A stretch of DNA of 64,000 nucleotides from Duffyella gerundensis (GCF_001517405.1 NZ_LN907827.1:3692915-3756914), one strand, 5' to 3'. Positions 26,715 to 36,400 are shown, counted from the first letter of the stretch. Made by a program: numbers and translations. The notes: generated by a model not told the origin, from the letters alone.

Positions 26715-27374
26715 TCAGGCGACGTTCTGCCAGCGAATCGGCTGTGATTCGGTAGCGAAAACCATAGCACGGCGCGGTAAAAACAGCAGATAGCGCACGC
26801 TGGAAAGCAGGCACAGGCTGTAGCCCAACAGTTCCGATCCCTCTTCCGCCATGTTTTTTACCACATGATGAAAATTATCCGGCATCAGGTGCTGCCACAG
26901 GTCGTTCATGCCAAACAGGCGTGAAAACACCAGCGTGGTCAGCAGGCCCGCCGCCATCATATGCCAGGCGCGATGGCGCAGCAGCGTGACCAGCCCAGCC
27001 AGCGTGCGTGCCGGATGACGCAGCGCCACCAGCAGCGAAGTCAGCGCCAGGGCAAGGGCAAACCAGACCCAGCTGCCGTGGTGCAGCTCATCAAACAGAA
27101 AGTCCATTTCGCGGATCAGCATGCAGCCATAAAAACCGCCCACCAGCGCCAGACTGCCGCGCAGACGCGGGTGTTTCACCGCCTGCACAAAAAACAGACC
27201 GCAGATGATCGCCAGCATGACTTCCTGCGAAATCTCAGTAAATGAGTTCTCATGCAGGCCGTCGCTCATCCAGCTTACGTCAATAAAAATCAGCCCCATG
27301 ATCAGCGTTAAAAACAGTCCCTGAGCCAGAAATACCAGCAGTTCATTGCGTATAATAATTAGATTGTCGCGCAT
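26715..27374 (-). CDS. Multi-pass membrane protein of unknown function
   Basis: I do not recognise this 219-residue protein. It has about six hydrophobic segments (roughly 11-33, 50-66, 70-88, 97-120, 130-152 and 180-200). A polar stretch, RLFGMNDLWQHLMPDNFHHVVKNMAEEGSE in character (His- and acid-rich, about 151-178), precedes the last helix. The polar patch with several His, Asp and Glu residues might bind a metal or a charged ligand, but this is speculative. It lies 115 bases upstream of dnaT on the same strand and about 110 bases downstream of the autotransporter gene, with no sign of coupling to either. The conserved length and codon use argue that it is a real gene. Confidence 0.65.
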   Translation of the reverse strand: MRDNLIIIRNELLVFLAQGLFLTLIMGLIFIDVSWMSDGLHENSFTEISQEVMLAIICGLFFVQAVKHPRLRGSLALVGGFYGCMLIREMDFLFDELHHGSWVWFALALALTSLLVALRHPARTLAGLVTLLRHRAWHMMAAGLLTTLVFSRLFGMNDLWQHLMPDNFHHVVKNMAEEGSELLGYSLCLLSSVRYLLFLPRRAMVFATESQPIRWQNVA

Positions 27375-27485
27375 AATGTTTCCTAAAAAATAAAAAGCGC
27401 GCTAATTATATTTCCAGCTCTCCGATCGGCTTCCCATTTGATGCCCTTTTCACCGCCAAAACGGCAAATAGCGCGCCTTTACCGC

Positions 27486-29474
27486 TTAAAAGCGGGCACT
27501 GACGCCGAGGTTATACATGAACTGCTCGCCTGTACTGAGGCCGCCGGTTTGGGTAAACGACGCGAACGCGGCGACATTTTCCGTCAACGGCAGGTTGGCA
27601 CCGACGCTGACATCGACCCAGTTGCTGTCCTGCTCTGCGCTTTCACGACTGAAACGCGTGGCGGTGGATTTCAGTCCGCCGCTGGCGCGCCAGCGATTGT
27701 CGCCAAACTGATGGTTATAGCTCACTTCAGCCCACGGATTGATCCATCCCAGCCGCGAATCAACCCGCCAGCCCAGCGCACCAATCTGTGAATGATAGGT
27801 CTGATCGCCGAAGCGCATCGCCGTGCTGTCGCTGCCGTTCTCCTGATAACCGTCAACCCGGCTGTAATCAACGGCATATTTTGCCACCGGCCCGGTGGTC
27901 ACCGCCTGTCCGAGTGGAAAATCCCAGCCGGTTATTACGCGGGCGCCCAGCTGGCGGCCATCGGTGCTGCCCTGTTCGCTGCGTGATGCCGGACCCAGTG
28001 AAATGTTACGCGTGATGTCATCGTAATCCGCAGAGGCGAAATGCAGATCCGCACTGACGTAACCCTGTTCAAACAGCGTAACGGCGCTGTAGGCCGAAAC
28101 CAGCCAGCCGCGCATGCGGTAGTCGTAATCGGGCGTCGGATGCTGATTGTCGTTGGAGCCGGACGCCAGCACACCCACCAGCCAGCTGTCGGTGAGCTGA
28201 TAATCGACACCCAGCGTCAGGTTGTGCGTCACCGCATCGCCGTCGCCTGCGCCGGTCTCGACATCGCTGTGCTGCCCGGCATAGCCGCCATAAACCGTCA
28301 CCGCACCCGCTGATTGCTCACCGCTGCGCTGCTGTTGCAGACGGCTGTCCAGCGTGTTTTGCATATCTCGCGCCATTGCCATCGTCGCCTGATTCAACGC
28401 CGTCGCCTGCAACGGGCCATCCAGCACCGACTGAATATAATCACCGATCAGCAAATGGGTTGCCGGGCTGGGATGCAGCCGATCGGCGAACAGATAAGCC
28501 TGATCGCGCGAAAATCCAGGCGCGCTGCTGCTGCACTGTGCCGCCGATACGCCTGGCGGACAGGCCATGCCCGCGGTGTTGCTCAGGCCGTAACGCGCCG
28601 GATCGGCGATCACTTCGTTAAACAGGCCGTTGATATCAACGCGCACGATATTGCCGCGATATTGCGCCAGATAGCGCTCTTCCTGCTGGTTATAGCTGTC
28701 GGTCAATGCCTGCGCCTGCGTGCTCAGGGTTTGCCACGCCTGATAGAGCCGATCGGCAATCGCCTGTTGCAGTGCCGGCACAGCGGTTGCCGACCCCGCT
28801 GCGGCATAAAACGCGTTGCGCACGGCTTCATTACGTTCATTAGCGTTGGCCGTGCCCTGACTGGCCAGCGCGCTGAACGCCGCCTCTAATGCGTTGCCAG
28901 AGACCGGCGCAAGACCCACAGAGATGATCGCCTCCAGCAGCGCAGGCGTGGCGCCAATGTTGGGCACCGTGGGCACAATCACCGTCCCCGCACCGGCGTT
29001 AAGCAGCGTATTCACCTGGCTGGCGGCGGCAGCCGCGCTGCTGCTGACAATACGCTCGGCGGCCAGCGGATTTAACGCGGCAGCGGCCAGATCGTTGCCG
29101 CCCACCCAGTGCACATAAAGCCCGTTACCGTCGGCACGGCCACCGTTGGCGTTAAGATAGGTTTGTAGCTGCTGCTGCGTATTGTTGTCCGCATCCAGCG
29201 CGGGCGTGGCCACCGCGCCGCCCGCCGCATAGTTTGTGCCGCCTGCACTGGATGGCACCAGGCTTTGCTGAATTTTCTCTGCCAGAATGTCGTCATACAG
29301 CGGATGCGCGCTGCCATCCCAGGTATAACGGCCAACGTTACCGCTATCGCTCAGGCTGTCGCCAAACACATAGAATTGATCCCAGGCGTAGCCGGGCAAC
29401 GGTGAGGCTAACAGTAATGCCGTGCTAACCGCGCCAGCAACAAGGCGAAGTGGATACTGAATTTTTTGCAGCAT
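27486..29474 (-). CDS. GDSL esterase/lipase autotransporter
   Basis: This 662-residue protein is a type Va autotransporter of the EstA/ApeE kind. A signal peptide (about 1-30, ending PLPGYA) is followed by an SGNH/GDSL hydrolase passenger. The nucleophile is Ser40 in FGDSLSDSGN, block II glycine lies in GGTNYAAGG (about 78-86), the Asn of block III in VGGNDL (Asn127), and Asp331/His334 in FADRLHPSPATH. The last 260 or so residues form the outer-membrane beta-barrel, ending in the expected aromatic residue (NLGVSARF). The passenger probably displays an esterase with broad ester specificity at the cell surface. The long Ala-rich insertion at about 135-260 is typical for this group. It is monocistronic. 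Confidence 0.92.
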   Translation of the reverse strand: MLQKIQYPLRLVAGAVSTALLLASPLPGYAWDQFYVFGDSLSDSGNVGRYTWDGSAHPLYDDILAEKIQQSLVPSSAGGTNYAAGGAVATPALDADNNTQQQLQTYLNANGGRADGNGLYVHWVGGNDLAAAALNPLAAERIVSSSAAAAASQVNTLLNAGAGTVIVPTVPNIGATPALLEAIISVGLAPVSGNALEAAFSALASQGTANANERNEAVRNAFYAAAGSATAVPALQQAIADRLYQAWQTLSTQAQALTDSYNQQEERYLAQYRGNIVRVDINGLFNEVIADPARYGLSNTAGMACPPGVSAAQCSSSAPGFSRDQAYLFADRLHPSPATHLLIGDYIQSVLDGPLQATALNQATMAMARDMQNTLDSRLQQQRSGEQSAGAVTVYGGYAGQHSDVETGAGDGDAVTHNLTLGVDYQLTDSWLVGVLASGSNDNQHPTPDYDYRMRGWLVSAYSAVTLFEQGYVSADLHFASADYDDITRNISLGPASRSEQGSTDGRQLGARVITGWDFPLGQAVTTGPVAKYAVDYSRVDGYQENGSDSTAMRFGDQTYHSQIGALGWRVDSRLGWINPWAEVSYNHQFGDNRWRASGGLKSTATRFSRESAEQDSNWVDVSVGANLPLTENVAAFASFTQTGGLSTGEQFMYNLGVSARF

Positions 29475-29616
29475 AAATGACTCCAGACAAGAGCCGAAAA
29501 AGGAAGTTACGCGTATGATTAACCGGCGCGGATCGCGCTGCTAATAACTATCGCCGCAATGGCCGTTACGTCAAGATAACTGATGAAAAATCCGCCAGAA
29601 TCAAGAGGAAGATCGC

Positions 29617-30177
<561 letters not shown>

Positions 30178-30285
30178 CGCCGTTCTTTACAAAAATAAGA
30201 CTTTTACCCAGACATTTCTTCATCTTTGGACGTCATAATCGTACCGCTTATAAATGGGTCTTTATGATTTTTTGAGGGATTTAAG

Positions 30286-30945
30286 ATGAACAAGCGCATT
30301 TTCGCGTTCTCCTTGTTACTGAGCGGCACCATTGCGCTTTCTGGCTGTACGACAAATCCCTACACCGGCGAATCACAGGCGGGTAAATCGGGCATCGGTG
30401 CGGGCCTCGGCGCGCTGGCAGGCGCGGGTATCGGCGTGTTGTCATCATCTAAAAAAGATCGCGGCAAAGGCGCCCTGATTGGAGCGGCATCGGGCGCAGC
30501 GGTCGGCGGCGGCGTGGGCTACTACATGGATGTGCAGGAAGCTAAGCTGCGCGACAAGATGAAAGGCACCGGTGTTAGCGTAACGCGTAACGGTGACAAC
30601 ATCGTGCTGAACATGCCAAGCAACGTCACCTTTGATTCCAGCAGCAGCAGCCTGAAACCTGCGGGTGCGAACACGCTGACCGGCGTGGCGATGGTGCTGA
30701 AAGAGTATCCAAAAACCGCTATCAACGTGCTGGGTTACACCGACAGCACCGGTTCGCGTTCACTGAACATGAACCTGTCACAGCAGCGTGCTGACAGTGT
30801 TGCCAGCGCCCTGATTACCCAGAACGTGGCGGCTAACCGCATTCGTACGCAGGGTATGGGCCCGGATAACCCAATCGCCAGCAACAGCAGCGAAGCGGGC
30901 AAAGCGCAGAACCGTCGCGTTGAAATTACCCTCAGTCCTCTCTGA
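30286..30945 (+). CDS. yiaD: OmpA-family lipoprotein YiaD
   Basis: YiaD is an outer-membrane lipoprotein with a peptidoglycan-binding OmpA-like domain. The 219-residue product (E. coli length) has a lipoprotein signal with lipobox LSGC (about 17-20). A glycine-rich segment follows (GIGAGLGALAGAGIGVLSSS, about 37-85) with glycine-zipper character. The C-terminal OmpA domain (about 105-215) contains NVLGYTDSTGS, NLSQQRADSVASAL and AQNRRVEITL, including the residues that bind diaminopimelate. It may act as a suppressor or modulator of outer-membrane assembly. A terminator follows immediately. Confidence 0.94.
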   Translation: MNKRIFAFSLLLSGTIALSGCTTNPYTGESQAGKSGIGAGLGALAGAGIGVLSSSKKDRGKGALIGAASGAAVGGGVGYYMDVQEAKLRDKMKGTGVSVTRNGDNIVLNMPSNVTFDSSSSSLKPAGANTLTGVAMVLKEYPKTAINVLGYTDSTGSRSLNMNLSQQRADSVASALITQNVAANRIRTQGMGPDNPIASNSSEAGKAQNRRVEITLSPL

Positions 30946-30951
30946 TCGTTC

Positions 30952-30971
30952 GGGGCCTGATGGCCCCTTTT
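30952..30971 (+). terminator. Terminator of yiaD
   Basis: GGGGCC and GGCCCC pair around a TGAT loop, followed by TTTT, 6 bases past the yiaD stop. Confidence 0.8.
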
Positions 30972-31084
30972 CGTTATGGCTGGTCCTCAATCAGCGATCA
31001 ACCGCACCGCGGCGAACCAGCACTAACGGCCGCTTCGTAAGCTGTGCTAGTCTTCCGCTTTTCGCGTCATCCTGAAGGAAAATC

Positions 31085-32107
31085 ATGAACCGCAAGGCCA
31101 TACGCGCCACGATCAGCGACGTTGCTCGCGCCGCCAACACGGGTAAAACCAGCGTGTCACGTTACCTGAACGGCGAGCAGAACGTGCTGTCTGCGGATCT
31201 CAAACAGCGTATTGAACAGGCGATTGCTGAACTCGATTATCGCCCAAGTCAGATGGCGCGCAGCCTGAAGCGTGGCCGCACCCGCCTCATCGGCCTGATT
31301 ATCGCTGATATTACCAACCCTTATTCCATTGATGTGCTTTCCGGCATCGAAGCCGCCTGTCGGGCGCACGGCTTTACCCTGCTGATGTGCAATACCAATA
31401 ACGAAATCGATCTTGAGCAATATTATTTGCAGCTGCTTAGCAGCTATCAGGTAGAAGGCATCGTGGTTAACGCGGTGGGCATGCACGAGGCCGCGCTCAG
31501 CCAGCTGCAACAATCGCTGCTGCCAATGGTGCTGATCGACCGTAAAATCCCCGATTTTGTCTGTGATGTGGTGGGCCTGAATAACCAGGAAGCCGCCGCG
31601 ATGGCGACACAGCATCTGGCCGACAACGGCTGGAAAAATTTGCTGTTTGTCAGCGAACCGCTGGGCCTGGTGAATACTCGCCGCGAACGGCTGCGCGCCT
31701 TTCAGGATACCGCAGCTGCGCTGCCGGGCGTCCTGGCTGAAAACATTGAAGTCCCGCTGACACAGCCAGCGCAGATTGACGAGGCGCTGCGCGCCTTTTA
31801 TCAACGCCATCAGGGGAAATCCTGCGCGCTGATGGTCGGCAACGGCGCATTAACCTTGCAGGTGGCGCGCGCGTTACAGCGGTTAAAGCTGACCTGGGGC
31901 GAAGAGATTGGCCTGGTGGGCTTTGACGATCTGGAGTGGGCAGAACTGGCCGGCTCCGGCATCACCACGTTGAAACAGCCGACCTGGCAGATTGGCTATG
32001 CGGCGCTGGAACAGGTAATTCGCCGCATCGATGGCGACCTGACGCCGCCGGAAGAAAAGATGTTTTCCGGCGAGCTGATTGTCCGCGGCTCCTCCCGCCG
32101 CGCCTGA
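31085..32107 (+). CDS. ptxS: LacI-family regulator, PtxS-like, of the 2-ketogluconate cluster
   Basis: The 340-residue protein has a LacI-type HTH and hinge (ISDVARAANTGKTSVSRYLNG at the N-terminus, about 9-60) and a periplasmic-binding-like effector domain with LIIADITNPYSIDVLSGIE and GLVGFDDLEW. Sequence and place in front of kguE-kguK-kguT fit PtxS, the repressor that Pseudomonas uses for 2-ketogluconate genes. A perfect 16-base palindrome lies between this gene and kguE and is the likely operator. GAAGGAAAA precedes the start. The symbol rests on context and family, so other 2-keto-sugar acids remain possible as inducer. Confidence 0.78.
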   Translation: MNRKAIRATISDVARAANTGKTSVSRYLNGEQNVLSADLKQRIEQAIAELDYRPSQMARSLKRGRTRLIGLIIADITNPYSIDVLSGIEAACRAHGFTLLMCNTNNEIDLEQYYLQLLSSYQVEGIVVNAVGMHEAALSQLQQSLLPMVLIDRKIPDFVCDVVGLNNQEAAAMATQHLADNGWKNLLFVSEPLGLVNTRRERLRAFQDTAAALPGVLAENIEVPLTQPAQIDEALRAFYQRHQGKSCALMVGNGALTLQVARALQRLKLTWGEEIGLVGFDDLEWAELAGSGITTLKQPTWQIGYAALEQVIRRIDGDLTPPEEKMFSGELIVRGSSRRA

Positions 32108-32219
32108 ATCGCCTCCCCATAGCGAACTTTTCCCCGCATTTTTCATTTTCAGATTTTTTTCTCCCTGATTCTGCGCACATCGTGAGCAGGATCATAGTTT
32201 CACACTCCCCCGCTTTTCT

Positions 32220-32235
32220 TTGGAACCGGTTCCAA
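32220..32235. promoter_or_regulatory. LacI-family operator upstream of kguE
   Basis: TTGGAACCGGTTCCAA is a perfect palindrome with the central CG typical of LacI-family sites. The core resembles the TGAAACCGGTTTCA operator that I recall for Pseudomonas PtxS. It lies 53 bases before the kguE start. Confidence 0.8.
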
Positions 32236-32287
32236 TTACCGTTTTTGCTATGTCATGCGCGCAAACGCGGAAGACGCGGAGATGAAA

Positions 32288-33037
32288 ATGAAAAAACAGG
32301 TAATTGTGGTGACCGCAGCTTACGGCTCGCAGAAGGTCGCTGAACTCGGCGGTCAGCAGGCGTTGCTGCCAGTCATCAAAGCGGCGGGCGCCGACGGTGT
32401 TGAGATCCGTCGCGAGCTGATGAACCCGCAGGCGTTAGGCGATCTGCCGGCCCTGACCGCCGCGCTGGCGGAGCACCAGCTGGTGGCATTCTATTCCGCC
32501 CCTGAATCCCTTTACACCGAACAGGGTGAGTTGAACCCACATCTTGATGCCCTGCTCAGCGAAGCGGACCAACTCAATGCGCGCCTGCTGAAGCTGGCGC
32601 TGGGCGGCTTCCCGCAACAGGCTGACTTCACTGAACTGCAACGCACACTGGCGAAATACCAGGCGCAGCTGGCGGTTGAGAACGATCAGACTGTGTATGG
32701 CCGACTGCCGATTATCAGCCGTTTTTTCCAGCAGGCCAGTGAAGCTGGCGTGCCGGTGGTGATGACCTTTGATATGGCCAACTGGCTGTGGACCGGCGAG
32801 GCGGCTGACGCGGCGGCAACGCAGCTTAGCGATGCCGTGCGCTATATTCATGTAAAAGCGGCTACGGCGCAGGGCGATACCTTCCGCGCGATCGCGTTGG
32901 ATGAGGTGGGAGACGCCTGGCGCACGCTGTTGCAGCAATTGCCTGACGACGTGCCACGCGGCATCGAGTTCCCGCTGGAAGGCGACGATCTGGTTGCGGT
33001 AACACGTCACTACGTTGATCTGTTGCGGGAGGCGTAA
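32288..33037 (+). CDS. kguE: 2-ketogluconate cluster TIM-barrel protein KguE
   Basis: The 249-residue protein resembles the xylose isomerase-like TIM-barrel family. Members called KguE lie at the head of 2-ketogluconate operons in Pseudomonas; an epimerase role has been proposed but I know of no proven reaction. Barrel segments seen are GADGVEIRRELM, AFYSAPESLY, LKLALGGFPQ and VVMTFDMANW. Three ATGs are close together: 32288 is preferred because GGAG lies 6 bases before it, although 32282 or 32255 are possible. It ends 3 bases before kguK. Confidence 0.75.
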   Translation: MKKQVIVVTAAYGSQKVAELGGQQALLPVIKAAGADGVEIRRELMNPQALGDLPALTAALAEHQLVAFYSAPESLYTEQGELNPHLDALLSEADQLNARLLKLALGGFPQQADFTELQRTLAKYQAQLAVENDQTVYGRLPIISRFFQQASEAGVPVVMTFDMANWLWTGEAADAAATQLSDAVRYIHVKAATAQGDTFRAIALDEVGDAWRTLLQQLPDDVPRGIEFPLEGDDLVAVTRHYVDLLREA

Positions 33038-33040
33038 ACG

Positions 33041-33994
33041 ATGCACAGCTTACAGAACGGTACGCTGGATGTGGTCACCATTGGCGAAGCGATGGCGATG
33101 TTTGTCGCGCTGGAGCCTGGCGATCTGGCGGCGGCAGAACGCTTTGTTAAACGCGCTGCGGGCGCTGAACTGAACGTAGCGATTGGCCTGGCGCGCCTGG
33201 GCCTCAATGTCGGTTGGGTGAGCCGCATTGGCGACGATTCGCTGGGGCAATTCATCTGCCAGCAGCTTGAGCAGGAGCGGGTCAATCATCAACAAGTCAC
33301 CGTAGATGCCCGTTATCCCACCGGCTTTCAGCTGAAATCTAAAGTCGACGACGGCTCCGATCCGCGCGTGGAATATTTCCGCAAGGGTTCGGCAGCCAGC
33401 CACCTCTCCCCCGACGATTTCAATCGCGACTACTTTGGTGCTGCGCGCCACCTGCATCTCAGCGGCGTGGCGGCGGCGCTCTCCGCCAGCTCATTTGAAC
33501 TGCTGCATCATGCGGCTAAAAGCATGCGCGCACAGGGCAAAACCATCTCTTTTGATCCTAATCTGCGCCCGGTGCTCTGGCCGAGCGAACAGACGATGGT
33601 GAAACAACTGAACCTGCTGGCGGAATATGCCGACTGGGTATTGCCGGGTGACAAAGAGGGCAAGATCCTCACCGGCTTCAGCCAGCCGGAAGCGATTGCC
33701 GATTTCTATCTCGATAAAGGGGTGAAAACGGTGATTATCAAGACCGGCTGTGACGGCGCCTGGTACAAAACGGCCGAGGGTGAAAAAGGTCAGGTTGCTG
33801 CGATTCGCGTTGATAACGTGGTCGACACCGTGGGTGCTGGCGACGGCTTTGCGGTTGGCGTGATCAGCGGCTTGCTCGACGGCAAAAGCCTGCCGGATGC
33901 GATCCGCCGCGGCAATAAAATTGGCTCTCTGGCTATCCAGGTGATTGGCGACAGCGAAGGATTACCGACGCGCGCTGAACTGGGTGACTTTTAG
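33041..33994 (+). CDS. kguK: 2-ketogluconate kinase (PfkB family)
   Basis: The 317-residue protein is a ribokinase/PfkB sugar kinase. It has the substrate-side glycine-rich GAELNVAIGLARLG (about 41-54) and the C-terminal catalytic signature DTVGAGDGFAVGVISG with the base aspartate. In the KDG/2-ketogluconate subgroup such enzymes phosphorylate the sugar acid at C6. With the neighbouring genes this predicts 2-ketogluconate to 2-keto-6-phosphogluconate. KDG (2-keto-3-deoxygluconate) kinase activity is the main alternative. It follows kguE by 3 bases and precedes the transporter by 59 bases. Confidence 0.82.
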   Translation: MHSLQNGTLDVVTIGEAMAMFVALEPGDLAAAERFVKRAAGAELNVAIGLARLGLNVGWVSRIGDDSLGQFICQQLEQERVNHQQVTVDARYPTGFQLKSKVDDGSDPRVEYFRKGSAASHLSPDDFNRDYFGAARHLHLSGVAAALSASSFELLHHAAKSMRAQGKTISFDPNLRPVLWPSEQTMVKQLNLLAEYADWVLPGDKEGKILTGFSQPEAIADFYLDKGVKTVIIKTGCDGAWYKTAEGEKGQVAAIRVDNVVDTVGAGDGFAVGVISGLLDGKSLPDAIRRGNKIGSLAIQVIGDSEGLPTRAELGDF

Positions 33995-34053
33995 CCCCTC
34001 TTTTTTCGGGTTGGCGAAGCAGGCCGACAGCGACCTCAACAGAGGATATCTGG

Positions 34054-35337
34054 ATGAAAAAGCACACAATTGCGCCTAAACGCTGGTGGTATATTATGCC
34101 CATCGTGTTTATCACTTACAGCCTGGCGTATCTCGATCGCGCGAACTTTAGCTTCGCCTCTGCGGCTGGTATCAATGACGACCTTGGCATCACCAAAGGC
34201 ATGTCCTCTTTGCTGGGCGCGCTCTTTTTTCTTGGCTACTTCTTCTGCCAGATCCCGGGCGCGATTTATGCCGAACGTCGCAGCGTTAAAAAGCTGGTGT
34301 TCTGGTGCCTGGTGCTGTGGGGCGTTTGCGCCTCATTAACCGGCGTGGTGAGCAATATTCCGATGCTGGCCGCCATTCGCTTTGTACTTGGCGTCGTGGA
34401 AGCGGCGGTGATGCCAGCGATGCTGATCTACATCAGCAACTGGTTTACCAAATCAGAGCGCTCACGGGCCAACACCTTCCTGATCCTCGGTAATCCGGTC
34501 ACCGTGTTGTGGATGTCGGTGGTGTCCGGCTATCTGATCAACGCCTTTGGCTGGCGCGAAATGTTTATTTTTGAGGGCATTCCCGCGGTAATCTGGGCGG
34601 TTGCCTGGTGGTTCCTGGTGCAGGACAAACCGGCACAGGCTAAATGGCTGAGCAGCGAAGAGAAATCTGCGCTGCAGGCGCAGCTGGAGAAAGAGCAGGA
34701 AGGCATTAAAGCGGTGCGCAACTACGGCGAAGCCTTTAAGTCACGTAACGTTATTCTGCTTTGTCTGCAATACTTTGCGTGGAGCATCGGCGTTTACGGT
34801 TTCGTATTGTGGCTGCCGTCGATTTTACGCAGCGGCTCACAAATGGGCATGGTCGAAGCGGGCTGGCTGTCAGCGGTTCCTTATCTGGCAGCGACCGTGG
34901 CGATGCTGGTGGTGTCATGGGCATCGGATAAAACGCAAAACCGTAAGCTGTTTGTCTGGCCTCTGCTGCTGATTGGCGCACTGGCGTTCCTCGGCTCTTA
35001 TCTGGTTGGCTCAGACAATTTCTGGTTCTCTTATACGCTGTTGGTGATCGCCGGTGCGGCGATGTATGCGCCTTACGGTCCGTTCTTCGCCATTATTCCG
35101 GAGATGCTGCCACGCAACGTCGCCGGTGGCGCGATGGCGTTAATCAACAGCATGGGCGCGCTCGGCTCTTTCCTCGGGTCATGGGTGGTCGGTTACCTTA
35201 ACGGTGCCACCGGCAGCCCGGCGGCGTCTTATATCTTCATGGGTGCAGCGCTGTTGGTCTCGGTGGTCCTTACGCTGATCGTAAAGCCGGCAGAGCAGAA
35301 ACAGCCCGCGGTTAACCACGGCGCGAAACACGCCTGA
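34054..35337 (+). CDS. kguT: MFS sugar-acid transporter KguT (ACS family)
   Basis: The 427-residue protein has twelve predicted membrane helices and the anion:cation symporter pattern, beginning with the basic stretch PKRWWYIMPIVFITYSLAYLDRANF and containing GYFFCQIPGAIYAERRSVKK. The central cytosolic loop (about 190-230) is charged. Proton-coupled uptake of hexonates such as 2-ketogluconate is expected from family and operon. A hairpin (35349-35367) lies between it and ghrB. GAGGATATCTGG precedes the ATG. Confidence 0.82.
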   Translation: MKKHTIAPKRWWYIMPIVFITYSLAYLDRANFSFASAAGINDDLGITKGMSSLLGALFFLGYFFCQIPGAIYAERRSVKKLVFWCLVLWGVCASLTGVVSNIPMLAAIRFVLGVVEAAVMPAMLIYISNWFTKSERSRANTFLILGNPVTVLWMSVVSGYLINAFGWREMFIFEGIPAVIWAVAWWFLVQDKPAQAKWLSSEEKSALQAQLEKEQEGIKAVRNYGEAFKSRNVILLCLQYFAWSIGVYGFVLWLPSILRSGSQMGMVEAGWLSAVPYLAATVAMLVVSWASDKTQNRKLFVWPLLLIGALAFLGSYLVGSDNFWFSYTLLVIAGAAMYAPYGPFFAIIPEMLPRNVAGGAMALINSMGALGSFLGSWVVGYLNGATGSPAASYIFMGAALLVSVVLTLIVKPAEQKQPAVNHGAKHA

Positions 35338-35348
35338 ACATCGTGCAG

Positions 35349-35367
35349 GGCGACGCAAGCCGTCGCC
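35349..35367 (+). other. Stem-loop between kguT and ghrB
   Basis: GGCGACG and CGTCGCC pair perfectly around CAAGC, 12 bases past the kguT stop. No T-run follows. It may lower expression of ghrB relative to the kgu genes or protect their mRNA. Confidence 0.5.
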
Positions 35368-35397
35368 TTCGCTCACAGAATTCACAGGGAGTTATGC

Positions 35398-36372
35398 ATG
35401 AAGCCTTCGATTATTCTTTATAAAAAGCTGCCGGACGATCTGCGCAGTCGTCTGGATGAGCACTTCACCGTTACCGAAATCAATAACCTCAATGCGGAGA
35501 CCGTTGCGCAGCATGCGGAGGCGTTCCAGCAGGCGGAAGGCATCCTCGGCTCCGGCGGCAAAGTAGATGGCGAGTTTCTAAAAAAGGCGCCCAAACTGCG
35601 CGTGGCATCGTCGGTCTCGGTGGGCTATGACAATTTCGATGTTGATGCGCTCAACCAGCGCGGCGTGGTGCTGATGCACACGCCAACCGTGCTGACCGAT
35701 ACCGTGGCCGATACCATGATGGCGCTGGTGCTGACCGCCGCGCGGCGCGTGGTGGAAGTGGCCGAACGGGTAAAAGCGGGCGAATGGCAGGGCAGCATCG
35801 GTGCTGACTGGTTTGGCGTTGACGTACACCATAAAAAGCTCGGTATTCTCGGCATGGGCCGCATCGGCCTGGCGCTGGCGCAGCGGGCGCACCTCGGTTT
35901 TAACATGCCCATCCTCTACAATGCGCGTAAGCAGCACAGCGAGGCCGAAACCCGCTTTGATGCACAATACTGCGACCTGGATACGCTGCTGAAAGAGTCT
36001 GATTTTCTCTGTATCAGCCTGCCGCTGACCGATGAAACCCATCATCTGATTGGTGAAGCGCAGCTAGCCAAAATGAAATCGAGCGCCATCCTGATCAACG
36101 CGGGCCGTGGACCGGTGGTGGATGAGCAGGCGCTGATTGCCGCCCTGAAAAACGGCACGATTCACGCTGCAGGCCTGGATGTGTTTGAAGTCGAGCCATT
36201 ACCGGTCAGCTCTGAACTGCTGACGCTGCCTAACGTCGTGGCACTGCCGCACATTGGCTCTGCTACTCATGAAACGCGTTATGGCATGGCACGCGACGCG
36301 GTGGATAACCTGATTGCGGCGTTAAGCGGCAACGTCGAGAAAAACTGCGTTAATCCTCAGGTACTGAAGTAA
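35398..36372 (+). CDS. ghrB: Glyoxylate/hydroxypyruvate/2-ketogluconate reductase GhrB
   Basis: This 324-residue D-2-hydroxyacid dehydrogenase has the same length as E. coli GhrB and is closely related to it. NAD(P) is bound at LGILGMGRIGLALAQRA (about 147-163). The catalytic Arg/Glu/His are in NAGRGPVVDEQ, GLDVFEVEPL and LPHIGSATHET. GhrB reduces glyoxylate, hydroxypyruvate and 2-keto-D-gluconate. In a kgu operon this position is held by KguD, which reduces 2-keto-6-phosphogluconate to 6-phosphogluconate, so this gene may serve both needs. In E. coli ghrB directly follows yiaD; here four genes lie between them. Confidence 0.9.
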   Translation: MKPSIILYKKLPDDLRSRLDEHFTVTEINNLNAETVAQHAEAFQQAEGILGSGGKVDGEFLKKAPKLRVASSVSVGYDNFDVDALNQRGVVLMHTPTVLTDTVADTMMALVLTAARRVVEVAERVKAGEWQGSIGADWFGVDVHHKKLGILGMGRIGLALAQRAHLGFNMPILYNARKQHSEAETRFDAQYCDLDTLLKESDFLCISLPLTDETHHLIGEAQLAKMKSSAILINAGRGPVVDEQALIAALKNGTIHAAGLDVFEVEPLPVSSELLTLPNVVALPHIGSATHETRYGMARDAVDNLIAALSGNVEKNCVNPQVLK

Positions 36373-36380
36373 GTTCTGGC

Positions 36381-36400
36381 GGACGAGGCTCGCCTCGTCC
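36381..36400 (+). other. Stem-loop after ghrB
   Basis: GGACGAGG and CCTCGTCC pair perfectly around CTCG, 8 bases past the ghrB stop. The following CGCTTGG is not T-rich, so it is a weak terminator at best. Confidence 0.5.
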
